From: Marinarcus sediminis
GTDB lineage: Bacteria; Campylobacterota; Campylobacteria; Campylobacterales; Arcobacteraceae
NCBI RefSeq assembly: GCF_048571275.1
Contig: NZ_CP182357.1
Span: forward strand, 248,001-312,000
Length of the DNA: 64,000 nt
Direction: 5' to 3'
Below, piece after piece: positions 42,660 to 52,330 of the stretch. The notes beneath the pieces were generated by a model. The model searched no databases. It was not told the origin of the DNA and saw nothing but the letters and a program-made list of their open reading frames with translations. A program made the position numbers and the translations under genes. Numbering within the stretch: the first letter of the stretch is position 1; every line of letters starts with the position of its first letter.

Positions 42660-45211
42660 TTTTTTAATCTCACTTCAAATACTGCACCACCATTTTTATT
42701 AAAGGCAGTTATTGTTCCATTTTGTTGTTCTATTATTTTTTTAGATATATTTAAGCCAACACCCATACCACTGTGCTCTTTTGAAGAGACAAATGCATCA
42801 AAAATTTGGTTCATCATCTCTTCTTTGATTCCACCTGCATTGTCTTCAAACGAAACAATCACATCGGTTTCATCTTCTGTGAGATAAATTTTTAAAACTC
42901 TTTTTTCATATTGCACTACATTAGATAACTCATCCAAAGCATTATTCACAATAACAATCCAAACTTGCTCAACTCTTTGTTTTTGGACTTTACAAATAAA
43001 CTCATACTCATTTTTATTGATGTCATCTATTGTAAATAATTTATCATTGATATATATTTCTGAAATCTGTTTTGAACGGTTGTATGTCATTGTTAAAGCT
43101 GTAATTATAGTTGAATAAATATTTACATTCTCTTTTATCTCATTTGAACTTTGAGAGATCTCTCTCATGGACTCTACAATGTTAGCGATTCGATTGATTC
43201 CCTCTTTGATACGGACAGTGTCCTCTTTCATACGTGTTTTAATCTCGCTTTCAGGTAAATCATCTATATCATACCCCATCATCTCAAAATTCCCTTTAAC
43301 ATAGGTTAATGGCGTATTAATTTCATGCGTAATTCCAGCAGCAAGAGAACCAATAGAGGTGAGTTTGATGTTTCTGAGTTGCTCCTCTTGATGAAGTTTA
43401 TCTTTTTGACGGCTCTTCTCAACCTCTTTTTTGATTTTCAATTCAAGATTTTGATTGAGTTCTTGCAGTTTTCTTTTATCTTGCAGTGAGTTCACTACCA
43501 AAACAAAATATTTTTTCCCAGGCAACAAATTCAACGAGATTTCAAGATGAATCTCTGTGCCATCTTTATGAATAAATATTTTCTCAATATTGCTGATAAA
43601 ACCTGTCTCTTGAGCTTCAACAAATATTTTTTGCAGCAGATTGCTTGAATTTTTTAAAATAATATCAAAACAACTCATTTTCAAAAGTTCATCGCTGGTA
43701 TAGCCTAAAAGTTCAGAGAACATAAAATTGACTTTTCTAAAATTCCCCATAAGATCCGTCAAACCAATTCCACTGTGTGCATTTTCAAAAATAGCATTGT
43801 ACTCTTGGACTTGATAGTTAATATCACTGTAGAGGTTTTCTATGATTTTTTTATCGGTGATATTATTTCGAATAGCAGTAAATCCAATAATCTCTGCATC
43901 ATCATTAAAAATGGGATCAATATACGATTCAACCCAATAATAACCCCCATCTTTTTTAATTCCTTTTAATTCAACTATTTTTGAACTTCCTTGTTTGACC
44001 AAATTCCACATTTCATCATACTGTTCATCACTCATATCAGGGTGCATCAACACTTTATGAGAGCGCCCAATGAGTTCTTGTTTAGAAAAACCTGAAACAT
44101 CACAAAAAGCGGTACTGACATCAACAATATTGACCTCTTTATCCAATTTTATTGACATGACATGTTTGTCAATAATATTCAAACTGACATTCAGCTCTTC
44201 TGAACTCTTTTTCATGGAAATGTCTAAAGTTCGATTGGTCTCTTCTGTTTTTTTAAAAAGATTAGCGATGGGATTTGAGAAAAGAAATGCCAATATAACA
44301 GATATGATAAAACCAAAAAATAACATCATAAAAAAATAGTTTTCAAAATTTTCAAAGAAATTATAAAAAGAGAATTGTTTTACTTTTGTTAATAAAATAA
44401 TATAATTCCCAGAGTTGAGGTAAACCCGTTTTGAAATAAAATCATCGCCGACATAATTGTCGAATTCTAAAATATTTGTTGAATCCTGTGCATACTCTTT
44501 GTAGATGTTTTTATTGGGGAAAAAATATTTTGACCAGCTGTATTTTGAGTTTTTATGAATTAAAAAATTGCCCTCTTTATCAAAAATATAGGTGTTGTCA
44601 TTATACGACTTTTGTACTTTTTGCAACAGGCTATTTACATCGATTACAAAAGAGATAAAACCTTGTTCATTTTTAATGATAAATCGTAAAATATATTTTA
44701 CAGGCAGAACAATTTCGCCCTCTTCTTTATAAATATTAAAAGTCGAATTCCAAATTTCATCTTTTTTAAGTATCTGTATATTTTTATAATCATCTTGAAT
44801 AATTTTATTCTCTAACTTCTCTTTAGGCACAACTTTAATACTCTTACCGTAGGCATCTACTCGTAAAAGCTCTTTGCCTCGAAGATTTAAAAACTTCATT
44901 TGCAAAATATTTTCATTGCTTGATAAAAGTACCTTAAACAAGTCAATTATATCTTTTGTCTTGCTGGTATTTTTCACATATTCTTGCAACGTATGGCTGT
45001 TATTGACAGCGGTTATTTCACTGTTTATTCTATTGAGATAATCCAGTAAAAGTTGTTCTTTATACTCTAAGGCTTTTTGAACCTCTTGGTATTCTTTATT
45101 TTTCCTATCAATTTCATAAAACTTTTTTGAAAACAGAGAAAACAGACCAAATAAAATAAATGAAAACAGCAAAAATGCAATAAAAAGTTTTATAAAAAAA
45201 GACAATTTCAT
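42656..45211 (-). CDS. PAS-domain sensor histidine kinase (large, two PAS domains)
   Basis: 851 residues: membrane helix (about 6-26), periplasmic sensor domain (about 35-285), second helix (about 290-315), two PAS domains (about 345-455 and 480-590), coiled coil, HisKA (GSLAAGITHEINTPLTYVKG, His near residue 629) and HATPase with NNALDEL, EDNAGGI and GMGVGLNISKK. All kinase motifs look intact. It starts one base inside the second kinase's stop (TAATG), so both are one unit. The signal is unknown. Confidence 0.9.
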   Translation of the reverse strand: MKLSFFIKLFIAFLLFSFILFGLFSLFSKKFYEIDRKNKEYQEVQKALEYKEQLLLDYLNRINSEITAVNNSHTLQEYVKNTSKTKDIIDLFKVLLSSNENILQMKFLNLRGKELLRVDAYGKSIKVVPKEKLENKIIQDDYKNIQILKKDEIWNSTFNIYKEEGEIVLPVKYILRFIIKNEQGFISFVIDVNSLLQKVQKSYNDNTYIFDKEGNFLIHKNSKYSWSKYFFPNKNIYKEYAQDSTNILEFDNYVGDDFISKRVYLNSGNYIILLTKVKQFSFYNFFENFENYFFMMLFFGFIISVILAFLFSNPIANLFKKTEETNRTLDISMKKSSEELNVSLNIIDKHVMSIKLDKEVNIVDVSTAFCDVSGFSKQELIGRSHKVLMHPDMSDEQYDEMWNLVKQGSSKIVELKGIKKDGGYYWVESYIDPIFNDDAEIIGFTAIRNNITDKKIIENLYSDINYQVQEYNAIFENAHSGIGLTDLMGNFRKVNFMFSELLGYTSDELLKMSCFDIILKNSSNLLQKIFVEAQETGFISNIEKIFIHKDGTEIHLEISLNLLPGKKYFVLVVNSLQDKRKLQELNQNLELKIKKEVEKSRQKDKLHQEEQLRNIKLTSIGSLAAGITHEINTPLTYVKGNFEMMGYDIDDLPESEIKTRMKEDTVRIKEGINRIANIVESMREISQSSNEIKENVNIYSTIITALTMTYNRSKQISEIYINDKLFTIDDINKNEYEFICKVQKQRVEQVWIVIVNNALDELSNVVQYEKRVLKIYLTEDETDVIVSFEDNAGGIKEEMMNQIFDAFVSSKEHSGMGVGLNISKKIIEQQNGTITAFNKNGGAVFEVRLKK

Positions 45212-47394
45212 TAGACTCTTCTCTCTTTTCTTCTGTCTTGATTAACCAATTTAATATAAAAAACTGTCTTATTGAGTTCATTGTCAAACCAAATTTGTGC
45301 ACCAATTTTTTCAATTAATAATTTAACAATATAGAGATTAATTCCAATATTTATATTGGTTTTTTCATCATAATGGTCAGAAAAAACTTCATTGATAATA
45401 TTTTTTGATTCTCCTTGGACATTATCTTGGTATTTAATAAGCACATCTTGATTATCTTCAATAATCGAAATTTTTATTTCACCTTTTTCAATTGAATTGG
45501 CGATGAATTGTTCAATGGAACTTTTTAAGATATTGATCATAATTTGTTTAATTTCATTAAAAACACCGTAACAATATATCTCTTTTTTTGACTCTATTGT
45601 AATGGAAATATTATGAATTTGACAACTGTTTTTTACCAACGAAATGGATTCATTGACAGCAGAAAATACATTGTATTTATCATTGCTGTTTTGATCACTG
45701 AAAAATGTTTTAAACTCATTTAATGTCATTGAAAGTATTTTCAGTTCTTCTTCAACTTTATCATGAATATTTTTTAAACTCTTCGGCGTCATATCCTCTT
45801 TTTCGATTCGAGCACTGAGTTGAGCAAGTTGAATTGAGATATTAGAGATGGGGTTCTTCCACTGATGAGAGACGGAATCCAAAATTTTTCCCATAAGAAT
45901 AATCTTCGTTTTATCCACCAAAGAGTCATCTCGCATTTTAATTTCATTGAGTTTATTGGATAAATCCTCTTTCAAAAGATTATTGATTTTTTTGAGTTGT
46001 TTGGCATCGGTGATATTCATACGAATGGAAGAGTAACCTATGACATTTTGATTGAGATCATACTTAGGAAAAATTATCCCTTTTACCCAATAAGAGTTCC
46101 CATTTTTGTCAATGTTTTTAATTTCACCTTCCCACTTTTTATGATTGTGCAAATCTTTCCACATATTTTCGAAAAACTTTTTTGACATATCGGGATGACG
46201 TATGATATTAATATTCCGCCCCACTATCTCTTTTTTTGTATATCCACATAAATCACAAAAGGCTTCCGTGATATTGGTGATAAATCCGCTGGTGTCTGTC
46301 TCTATCATTACCACATATTTATCAATTGCCATGAGTACATCATCATATTTTTTTACAATTGTCGTGTATCTGTAGTTGTAAATATTGAGTAAATAGGTTA
46401 AGACAAAGAAGAGTAAAAAAAGAGATAAAAAGAAAAACAATTCCCATTGTGCACGATTTAAAATTTTATCTATATCTGAATCTTTATCCGTACCTGCTGC
46501 AACAACATACACACTGTTTTCATTGGTTAACGCATTAAACAAAGGCAAAAAAACAGAGGACTGATACTTTTTATCATAAAAAAACATATAAGCAAACTCT
46601 TTGGCATTTTCCATATTATCTTTAATGATATTTTGTCTGTCTTTGCCTATCTTTTCAAAAAGTGTGGGTTTGTATTTAAAAAATTTAAACACATTGTCCT
46701 CAATGCTGTAACTGCTGTTTAAGTCAAAATTGACAAAATGTTTTTGCTGTTGTTTCAATAATTTTTTTTCTAAGGTTTTATTATTGTAGATAAAAAAGAC
46801 ATCAAACTCTAAATCTTTTTCCATTAAATTGGCAATGGCATCAAAGCTGAACTCAATTTCAATGACACCTAAGGGTTTTAAGTGGTTATCCATGAGAGGT
46901 TTCATAAAACTCACAGAAGGAAACGTTTCACTCACTTCAATGCCATCTATGGATTGAAGTGAAGAATTGACAAACAAAAGGCTCTCTCGATTGTTTACAA
47001 TATCGCCAAACACATCTTTGTTTTTCATTCTTAAAAAAGCTTCATTATTTGAAAGATAAAAATTGATTTGTTTGATGCCAAAAGTTTTAAAATAGAAAAA
47101 TTTCTCTTTTAAGTATTCATAAAGTTCTGCTCGTGCAGCAGCTTTATTCAGTGAACTGTTTTGGTATAGTGAGATAATTTTTTCATCATAAAGTAAATTG
47201 TTCACAAAAATCAATTCAGCAATTTGTTTGCTGTGTTCATACGCATTTTTATAAGAGAGTTTAACCGCTTGTGTGTCATCTTGTAACTGAGTTTGAATCT
47301 GTTCATTTTTATAAAACTCAATTACAAAACTTGCCACGACACCCAAAAGAAGAAATACAAAAGCATACCTAAAAATTAGGTTTTTTTTATTCAT
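45211..47394 (-). CDS. PAS-domain sensor kinase with degenerate ATP-binding domain
   Basis: 727 residues: membrane helix (about 8-26), periplasmic sensor (about 30-310), second helix (about 315-335), PAS domain (about 345-460, the HPDMS-type) and HisKA with intact SHQWKNPISNI (His near residue 510). The ATPase half is altered: the N-box reads INILKSSIEQF with no Asn at the key position, the G1 box reads DNVQGE instead of DxGxG, and the last Gly-rich box reads NINIGINL. It is probably a poor or non-functional ATPase, or a partner that is phosphorylated by the neighbour kinase. It precedes the large kinase, which starts one base after its stop. Confidence 0.82.
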   Translation of the reverse strand: MNKKNLIFRYAFVFLLLGVVASFVIEFYKNEQIQTQLQDDTQAVKLSYKNAYEHSKQIAELIFVNNLLYDEKIISLYQNSSLNKAAARAELYEYLKEKFFYFKTFGIKQINFYLSNNEAFLRMKNKDVFGDIVNNRESLLFVNSSLQSIDGIEVSETFPSVSFMKPLMDNHLKPLGVIEIEFSFDAIANLMEKDLEFDVFFIYNNKTLEKKLLKQQQKHFVNFDLNSSYSIEDNVFKFFKYKPTLFEKIGKDRQNIIKDNMENAKEFAYMFFYDKKYQSSVFLPLFNALTNENSVYVVAAGTDKDSDIDKILNRAQWELFFFLSLFLLFFVLTYLLNIYNYRYTTIVKKYDDVLMAIDKYVVMIETDTSGFITNITEAFCDLCGYTKKEIVGRNINIIRHPDMSKKFFENMWKDLHNHKKWEGEIKNIDKNGNSYWVKGIIFPKYDLNQNVIGYSSIRMNITDAKQLKKINNLLKEDLSNKLNEIKMRDDSLVDKTKIILMGKILDSVSHQWKNPISNISIQLAQLSARIEKEDMTPKSLKNIHDKVEEELKILSMTLNEFKTFFSDQNSNDKYNVFSAVNESISLVKNSCQIHNISITIESKKEIYCYGVFNEIKQIMINILKSSIEQFIANSIEKGEIKISIIEDNQDVLIKYQDNVQGESKNIINEVFSDHYDEKTNINIGINLYIVKLLIEKIGAQIWFDNELNKTVFYIKLVNQDRRKERRV

Positions 47395-47398
47395 AGAG

Positions 47399-47773
47399 TT
47401 ATGACTTTAACACTTCTGTTATTTTTGTTTCTAACGCTTGCAGTGAATCAAAAGGTTTCATCACATAATTCGTTGCACCCACTTTATGAGACTTCAACAC
47501 TCTGTCTAAAGTTGAATATGCCGTCATTATGACAACTTTTTGATCTTCTTTACTCTTCATTATTTTTTCCAATGCTTCAAGTCCATTCATTTGAGGCATC
47601 ATAATATCAAGTAAAACCAAATCAAAATCGTCTCTTTCAACTGCACTCACCCCATGTACTGGATTTGAAAACGTTGTCACACTGAATTTACCATTTTTCG
47701 TTAAAAATCGACTCAGCATATTTAGAATTTCTGTTTCATCATCAATAATTGCTATTTTATATGTTCTCTCCAT
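47399..47773 (-). CDS. Single-domain response regulator
   Basis: 124-residue receiver domain. Acidic pair near residue 11 (IIDDETE), phospho-acceptor Asp in LVLLDIMMPQMNG, switch Thr in VIMTAYST and Lys in NYVMKPFD are present. It lies 4 bases upstream of the PAS kinase gene and after the chemoreceptor gene, so it is the likely target of one of these kinases. No output domain. Confidence 0.9.
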   Translation of the reverse strand: MERTYKIAIIDDETEILNMLSRFLTKNGKFSVTTFSNPVHGVSAVERDDFDLVLLDIMMPQMNGLEALEKIMKSKEDQKVVIMTAYSTLDRVLKSHKVGATNYVMKPFDSLQALETKITEVLKS

Positions 47774-47786
47774 GTTTTGCTCCTAA

Positions 47787-49184
47787 TTAAACAAATAAAT
47801 CTTTTGCAGCTCGTTTCATCACCGCTTCACTTTTCTCTTCTAAAATTCTGTCTAAATAATAAAATACTTGTTCACTCCCCTCTTCAACTTGGAATATTTT
47901 ATCTTCAATGAGTTGTTTTGAACAAGAGACTTCATGTCCAGAACACTGCTCTGCTAACAGATTTGCTTCGTGGTGTACTTGATGGTGATATTTTTCTAAA
48001 TGTTTATAAGATGGAACAAAACTGAACTCTTCTCGTCCAAGACCGGTATCATACCATTTACCCAATCGACAATTATGGTGATCTACGGCTTTAAAGTTGT
48101 GTTCTCCCCCAAAGATGAGTTGGTAGAGATTATTTTTATAAATAACGTGATCAAGTTTTGCCAAGTTAATGAAAATTTTATTTGAAATACTTTCAACTTC
48201 ATAGACCGATCTGCTCGCATTTTTTTGGAAATTTTTCATCAGTTTATTTAACACACTGACTCTCTCTTTTGTCTCATTAACAACTTTAGCAACCACATCG
48301 GAACTCTCTTTAATTCTTTGAGTCTCCACATGAATTGAATCGACTACAGCTTTAATTTGTTTTGCTGCATCGGCACTTCTTGTTGCTAAGTTTCTCACCT
48401 CTTGAGCAACAACAGCAAACCCTTTTCCTGCCTCTCCTGCCGTAGCTGCTTCAACTGCTGCATTAAGAGATAAAATATTGGTTTGGAAAGCAATCTCTTG
48501 AATAAGATTAATCACTTGAGAAATGTCTTTCCCTTTAACAACCAGTGAATTTACTACTTCATTTTCTATCTCAATTTGAGTGTGTAAATTGCCTGTATCA
48601 TTAACAATCTCTTGTGTTAGGTTTAACCCATCCGTTGAACCCGAAGCTGTCTCTTTTGATTCTGTCATCATAGATTGTAACTCTTCTAAAAGAGAAAGAT
48701 AGGTACTTTGTGTATTGCTTAAAGAGTAGGTCATGTTTTTATTGTGTCGCTCTAATAAACCGCCCTCTTTATTGTCATGTACCGAAGTTTTTTTCAAAGA
48801 GACAATACAGTAATCTTTATACTTTTTAATGACTACTTTTGCTTCACAATCATCCATAATAAGTCGTTCTTGTTTGTTTAAAGCAGCATTAAGAACAATA
48901 CTATAATCTTTCACATTCGTTTGAGCAACGGTATTAGCAAAAAAGAGTTCATTATCAGGAGAGAAAACAACCAATCCTTCTTCTTGCGATAAAGAAGCAA
49001 TATTTTTGAACAATTCAAGCTCATTTTTGACTTTTTCAACATCATTGGTTTTTGGAAGTGTTGCAATCTCTTTTTCAAATTGTTCAATTTTTTGATTCTT
49101 TAAAGAGATCTCTTTTTGAAGCGATTCAATCTCTTTTGATAAATTGACAATATCATCTTGTAATTTTTTATTGGGGAAAAACAT
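47787..49184 (-). CDS. Soluble chemoreceptor with CZB zinc-binding domain (TlpD-like)
   Basis: 465 residues with no membrane helix. N-terminal coiled coil (about 10-45), PAS-like segment (about 60-130), short methyl-accepting signalling domain (hairpin tip EIAFQTNILSLNAAVEAATAG, about 225-275) and C-terminal CZB domain with DHHNCRLGKWYDTG and YKHLEKYHHQVHHEA, supplying Cys/His zinc ligands. CZB chemoreceptors of Campylobacterota (TlpD) sense oxidative or metal conditions in the cytoplasm. It is directly upstream of the response regulator and two kinases. Confidence 0.92.
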   Translation of the reverse strand: MFFPNKKLQDDIVNLSKEIESLQKEISLKNQKIEQFEKEIATLPKTNDVEKVKNELELFKNIASLSQEEGLVVFSPDNELFFANTVAQTNVKDYSIVLNAALNKQERLIMDDCEAKVVIKKYKDYCIVSLKKTSVHDNKEGGLLERHNKNMTYSLSNTQSTYLSLLEELQSMMTESKETASGSTDGLNLTQEIVNDTGNLHTQIEIENEVVNSLVVKGKDISQVINLIQEIAFQTNILSLNAAVEAATAGEAGKGFAVVAQEVRNLATRSADAAKQIKAVVDSIHVETQRIKESSDVVAKVVNETKERVSVLNKLMKNFQKNASRSVYEVESISNKIFINLAKLDHVIYKNNLYQLIFGGEHNFKAVDHHNCRLGKWYDTGLGREEFSFVPSYKHLEKYHHQVHHEANLLAEQCSGHEVSCSKQLIEDKIFQVEEGSEQVFYYLDRILEEKSEAVMKRAAKDLFV

Positions 49185-49263
49185 TTTTTACCTTTTATGC
49201 ATATTGTTAAATTAGGCAATAATATCAAAAATATAATAAATGACCTATAAATCAGAAAAAAAA

Positions 49264-50397
49264 TTATATTTTTTGTGTACAAACTACCGCACTTGCAAAA
49301 GCAAATTGAAAATTATATCCACCCAATTCTCCTGTAACATCCAAACATTCACCCAAAAAGTAGAGATCTTTTTGAAACAGACTTTGCAGTGTTTTCCCCT
49401 CTATCTCATCGGTATGAATACCTCCTTTTGTCACTTCAGCTTTGGTGTATCCAAAATTGCCTGCCGGTGAAAATTCATAATGCTTCAAGGTATGAAGTCG
49501 TGTAAGTTCCTCTTTACTTAACTGGCTTACGGGTTTATCTTCAACTTTAATGGCTTGCAAAAATTCCAATGAAAATCTTTTCGGCAGGGGTAAAGCAGAG
49601 CTGATATGTCGGTTTCCTTTTAAAAAAGTTTCTACTTTTTTATTGGGTAAAAAATCCAATACCATTTTCCCTTTTTTCCACGCCAAAGAGGCGTTTAAAA
49701 TTAAAGGACCAGAACACCCTTTATGGGCAAACAGCAAACTGCCTTCATAAACTTTGTTTTCAACTTGAATTTGTGCATCTAAAGAGATTCCACTTAAGTT
49801 TTTAAACCAAAACTGCTCTCTTTGTACAGTAAAACCTACCAATGCAGGAGAGAGTGTTTTAATGGTATGTCCAAACTTTTTGGCAATCTCATACGCAATA
49901 CAACTTGCCCCCAAAGAAGGGTAAGAAAGCCCACCTGATGCCACGATGAGTTTTTTAGCTTCAATGGTTTTATGTTCGCTTTTAATACAGTAGTGTTCAT
50001 TAAATTCAACATCTGTTACAGTGGTATTTAAAAAAGTGGTCGCATGTTGGGTCAATCGTGAAAACATCGCAATAACATCATTGGAGGAGTTACAAAAATA
50101 GGTGCCTTTAACAATCTTTTCATGAATTTTAGGTTCCACCCCATTTGTTTTTAAAAAATTCAATAGAGCATGATGATCAAAGGCATTTAAAATGGGTTCA
50201 ATAAAGTGTGGATCACCAACATAATTGTGAACACTCAGATATTTATTGGTGATGTTACACTTTGCTCCACCACTGACTTTAATCTTTGCCCCAATGGTTG
50301 CATTGGCATCAATAAGGCAGACATTTTTATCTTTTAAAAGTGCAGCAGCCATCAAACCACTTGCACCCGCTCCAATGATTGCAACATCAAAAAGCAA
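49264..50397 (-). CDS. HI0933/BaiN-family flavoprotein
   Basis: 377-residue NAD(P)/FAD-dependent oxidoreductase. The FAD dinucleotide motif is AIIGAGASGLMAA near the N-terminus. The conserved GGAKCNITN segment, GGLSYPSLGASCIAYEIAKKFGH and C-terminal GELGGYNFQFAFAS motif identify the HI0933/BaiN family. Substrate is unknown. The start is TTG with a GGAG site 8 bases upstream, 2 bases after the sensor kinase stop; the genes may be co-transcribed. Confidence 0.9.
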   Translation of the reverse strand: MLFDVAIIGAGASGLMAAALLKDKNVCLIDANATIGAKIKVSGGAKCNITNKYLSVHNYVGDPHFIEPILNAFDHHALLNFLKTNGVEPKIHEKIVKGTYFCNSSNDVIAMFSRLTQHATTFLNTTVTDVEFNEHYCIKSEHKTIEAKKLIVASGGLSYPSLGASCIAYEIAKKFGHTIKTLSPALVGFTVQREQFWFKNLSGISLDAQIQVENKVYEGSLLFAHKGCSGPLILNASLAWKKGKMVLDFLPNKKVETFLKGNRHISSALPLPKRFSLEFLQAIKVEDKPVSQLSKEELTRLHTLKHYEFSPAGNFGYTKAEVTKGGIHTDEIEGKTLQSLFQKDLYFLGECLDVTGELGGYNFQFAFASAVVCTQKI

Positions 50398-50399
50398 AT

Positions 50400-51656
50400 C
50401 TAGGACTCCACTTTGACTATTTTAAAGATATTGGTACTGTTTTCATACGCATATTCCAGTTTAAAAGCATTGGCTTTTAAAATAGAGTTTACAATATAAA
50501 GTCCCAAACCAAAACTCTCTTTGTCTTTATATTCACTGGCAAAAAATGGTTCAAAATAGGCTTCTAACTCATGGGCGAGTGCTTTGCCTTTGTTTTCAAA
50601 CACAATTGCTTCCCCTTGAGTTTTTATGGTGACGCGTTTATCACTTGAGTGTTTAATTCCATTATCAATAAGGTTTTTAACTGCCACGCTGAAAAGATTA
50701 TAATTGACATGCAATTTGATATTATCAAAATGCATATCCACAATATCTTCATCAATCATCAAAGCATCAATGGCATTATCTACAATGTCGTTGAGATAAT
50801 AAAAATTTTGTTCCATATTTTTTGATGAAGAAATCAACTCTTCGATTAAACCAAATTCGTTGATTAAACTCTCTAATCGATTAAAGACATTGACCATTTT
50901 TTCATCGTTTTTTTCATCATGAGGAAGTTGTGTTAAAAATTTTCCTTTGGTAATAGGCGTTTTCAGTTCATGCATAATATTTCGAATAAAGACATTTCTG
51001 GATTCTTTGATATTGTTAAGTTTTTGTGCAGCTTTTTTAAACTCCATTGCCAACAAAGAGACCTCATCTTGAGCCGTGGTATTACAACACTCAAAATCAA
51101 AATTCTCTTCACCCAATGAAGTCACTTTCTCTTTCAAAATTTTTAAGGGATAGAGTTTTTTCAAAATGGTTAAATAACTGAATATCAACGTAATGATAAT
51201 CAATCCAAAAACAGCAATAATATACAATGAACTGTTCATAAGTTCAGATTGATTGTCTCTTAAAATGACTTCCATTCCGCCCATTTTTGTTGAAGCATCA
51301 TGTTTTAAATAGAGATAATAGACATTTTTTAATGACAACACCCGTATGGTTATATTTCTGAAACTTTTTTCAAATTCAACAACCGTTTTCGGATTATATG
51401 TAATGCCTCGAAGCGTATTGATATCATCAATAAAATCAAAGCCCATATCGTCCAAACTGGCTTTAAAATCAGGAGTGAGTCCTTGTCTTTTATTGTGTTC
51501 TAGAACCATTTTAGCAATGGGAGAATACTTCTTTTTCAAATTGTGTTGATTGTTTTTATAGTTGTGTGTCATCAAAACCAAAAAACTTGCAACCACAAAC
51601 AAAAGCGAGACAATAAAACTCACGGTCAGTGTAAAAATTATGGATTCTCTTTTCAT
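50400..51656 (-). CDS. Sensor histidine kinase of a two-component pair (ArsS/CpxA-like)
   Basis: 418 residues: two membrane helices (about 8-28 and 135-162) around a periplasmic sensor domain, HAMP-like linker, HisKA with FIRNIMHELKTPITKG (His near residue 230) and HATPase with N-box LIDNGIKHS and GLGLYIVNS. The kinase motif and sequence type match the ArsS group of Campylobacterota, which sense acid or envelope conditions. It overlaps the response regulator by 4 bases and is the distal gene after it. Signal is inferred only from neighbours. Confidence 0.9.
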   Translation of the reverse strand: MKRESIIFTLTVSFIVSLLFVVASFLVLMTHNYKNNQHNLKKKYSPIAKMVLEHNKRQGLTPDFKASLDDMGFDFIDDINTLRGITYNPKTVVEFEKSFRNITIRVLSLKNVYYLYLKHDASTKMGGMEVILRDNQSELMNSSLYIIAVFGLIIITLIFSYLTILKKLYPLKILKEKVTSLGEENFDFECCNTTAQDEVSLLAMEFKKAAQKLNNIKESRNVFIRNIMHELKTPITKGKFLTQLPHDEKNDEKMVNVFNRLESLINEFGLIEELISSSKNMEQNFYYLNDIVDNAIDALMIDEDIVDMHFDNIKLHVNYNLFSVAVKNLIDNGIKHSSDKRVTIKTQGEAIVFENKGKALAHELEAYFEPFFASEYKDKESFGLGLYIVNSILKANAFKLEYAYENSTNIFKIVKVES

Positions 51657-52330
51657 TGTAAAAATTTATACCCCATTCCTCTTATAGTTTGAAGATACTT
51701 TGGAACTTTCGGATTATCTTCAATTTTTTGTCTGATTCGATTAATTATAACGGCCAGACTTCCAACATTATCATAATCACTGTTTAATAAATCTGAATTT
51801 TCAAAAATATCATCTCGAGAGACAATAAATCCTTCACGTTTAATCAACAACGACAAGACTTCATACTCAGCAGCAGTTAATCGCAACACTTCATTTTTTC
51901 TTTTAATCTCTTTTTTTGCTTCATCGAACTCAAAATCTTTTTGAAGTTCAACGCTGTTTTGCATATTTTTATTGAACCGTCTTAAGATGGTTTTGATACG
52001 AACTTCAAGTTCTCGTGGGTCATAGGGTTTGGGTAAGTAATCATCAGCTCCCAATTCAAGGGCAATAACTTTATCGGTAATGTCACTTCGTGCAGAAGAG
52101 ATAATAATAGGAATATTATGCTCTTTGAGTATGGCTTTACATAAATCTAAGCCATCCATTCCAGGAAGACTTAAATCCAAAATAATCAAATCATAACTGT
52201 TAAAACGCAAACTTGAAAGAGCCAAAAAAGGCTCTTCAAAGTTGGTCACTTCTATGTGAAACTGTTTAAGATATTGAATTAAAACTTCGGCAAGCTCTCT
52301 GTCATCTTCTACCATAGCAATTTTGATCAA
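51653..52330 (-). CDS. OmpR-family response regulator
   Basis: 225 residues: receiver domain with phospho-acceptor Asp in LIILDLSLPGMDG and KPYDPRELEVRI, followed by a winged-helix DNA-binding domain with LRLTAAEYEVLSLLIKREG and VIINRIRQKIEDNP, ending RGMGYKF. It should bind DNA as a transcription factor. The start is TTG at 52330 with AAGG 7 bases upstream, inside the end of the Spy-like gene (29-base overlap). Downstream kinase overlaps it by 4 bases. Target genes probably include its own operon. Confidence 0.92.
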   Translation of the reverse strand: MIKIAMVEDDRELAEVLIQYLKQFHIEVTNFEEPFLALSSLRFNSYDLIILDLSLPGMDGLDLCKAILKEHNIPIIISSARSDITDKVIALELGADDYLPKPYDPRELEVRIKTILRRFNKNMQNSVELQKDFEFDEAKKEIKRKNEVLRLTAAEYEVLSLLIKREGFIVSRDDIFENSDLLNSDYDNVGSLAVIINRIRQKIEDNPKVPKYLQTIRGMGYKFLQ

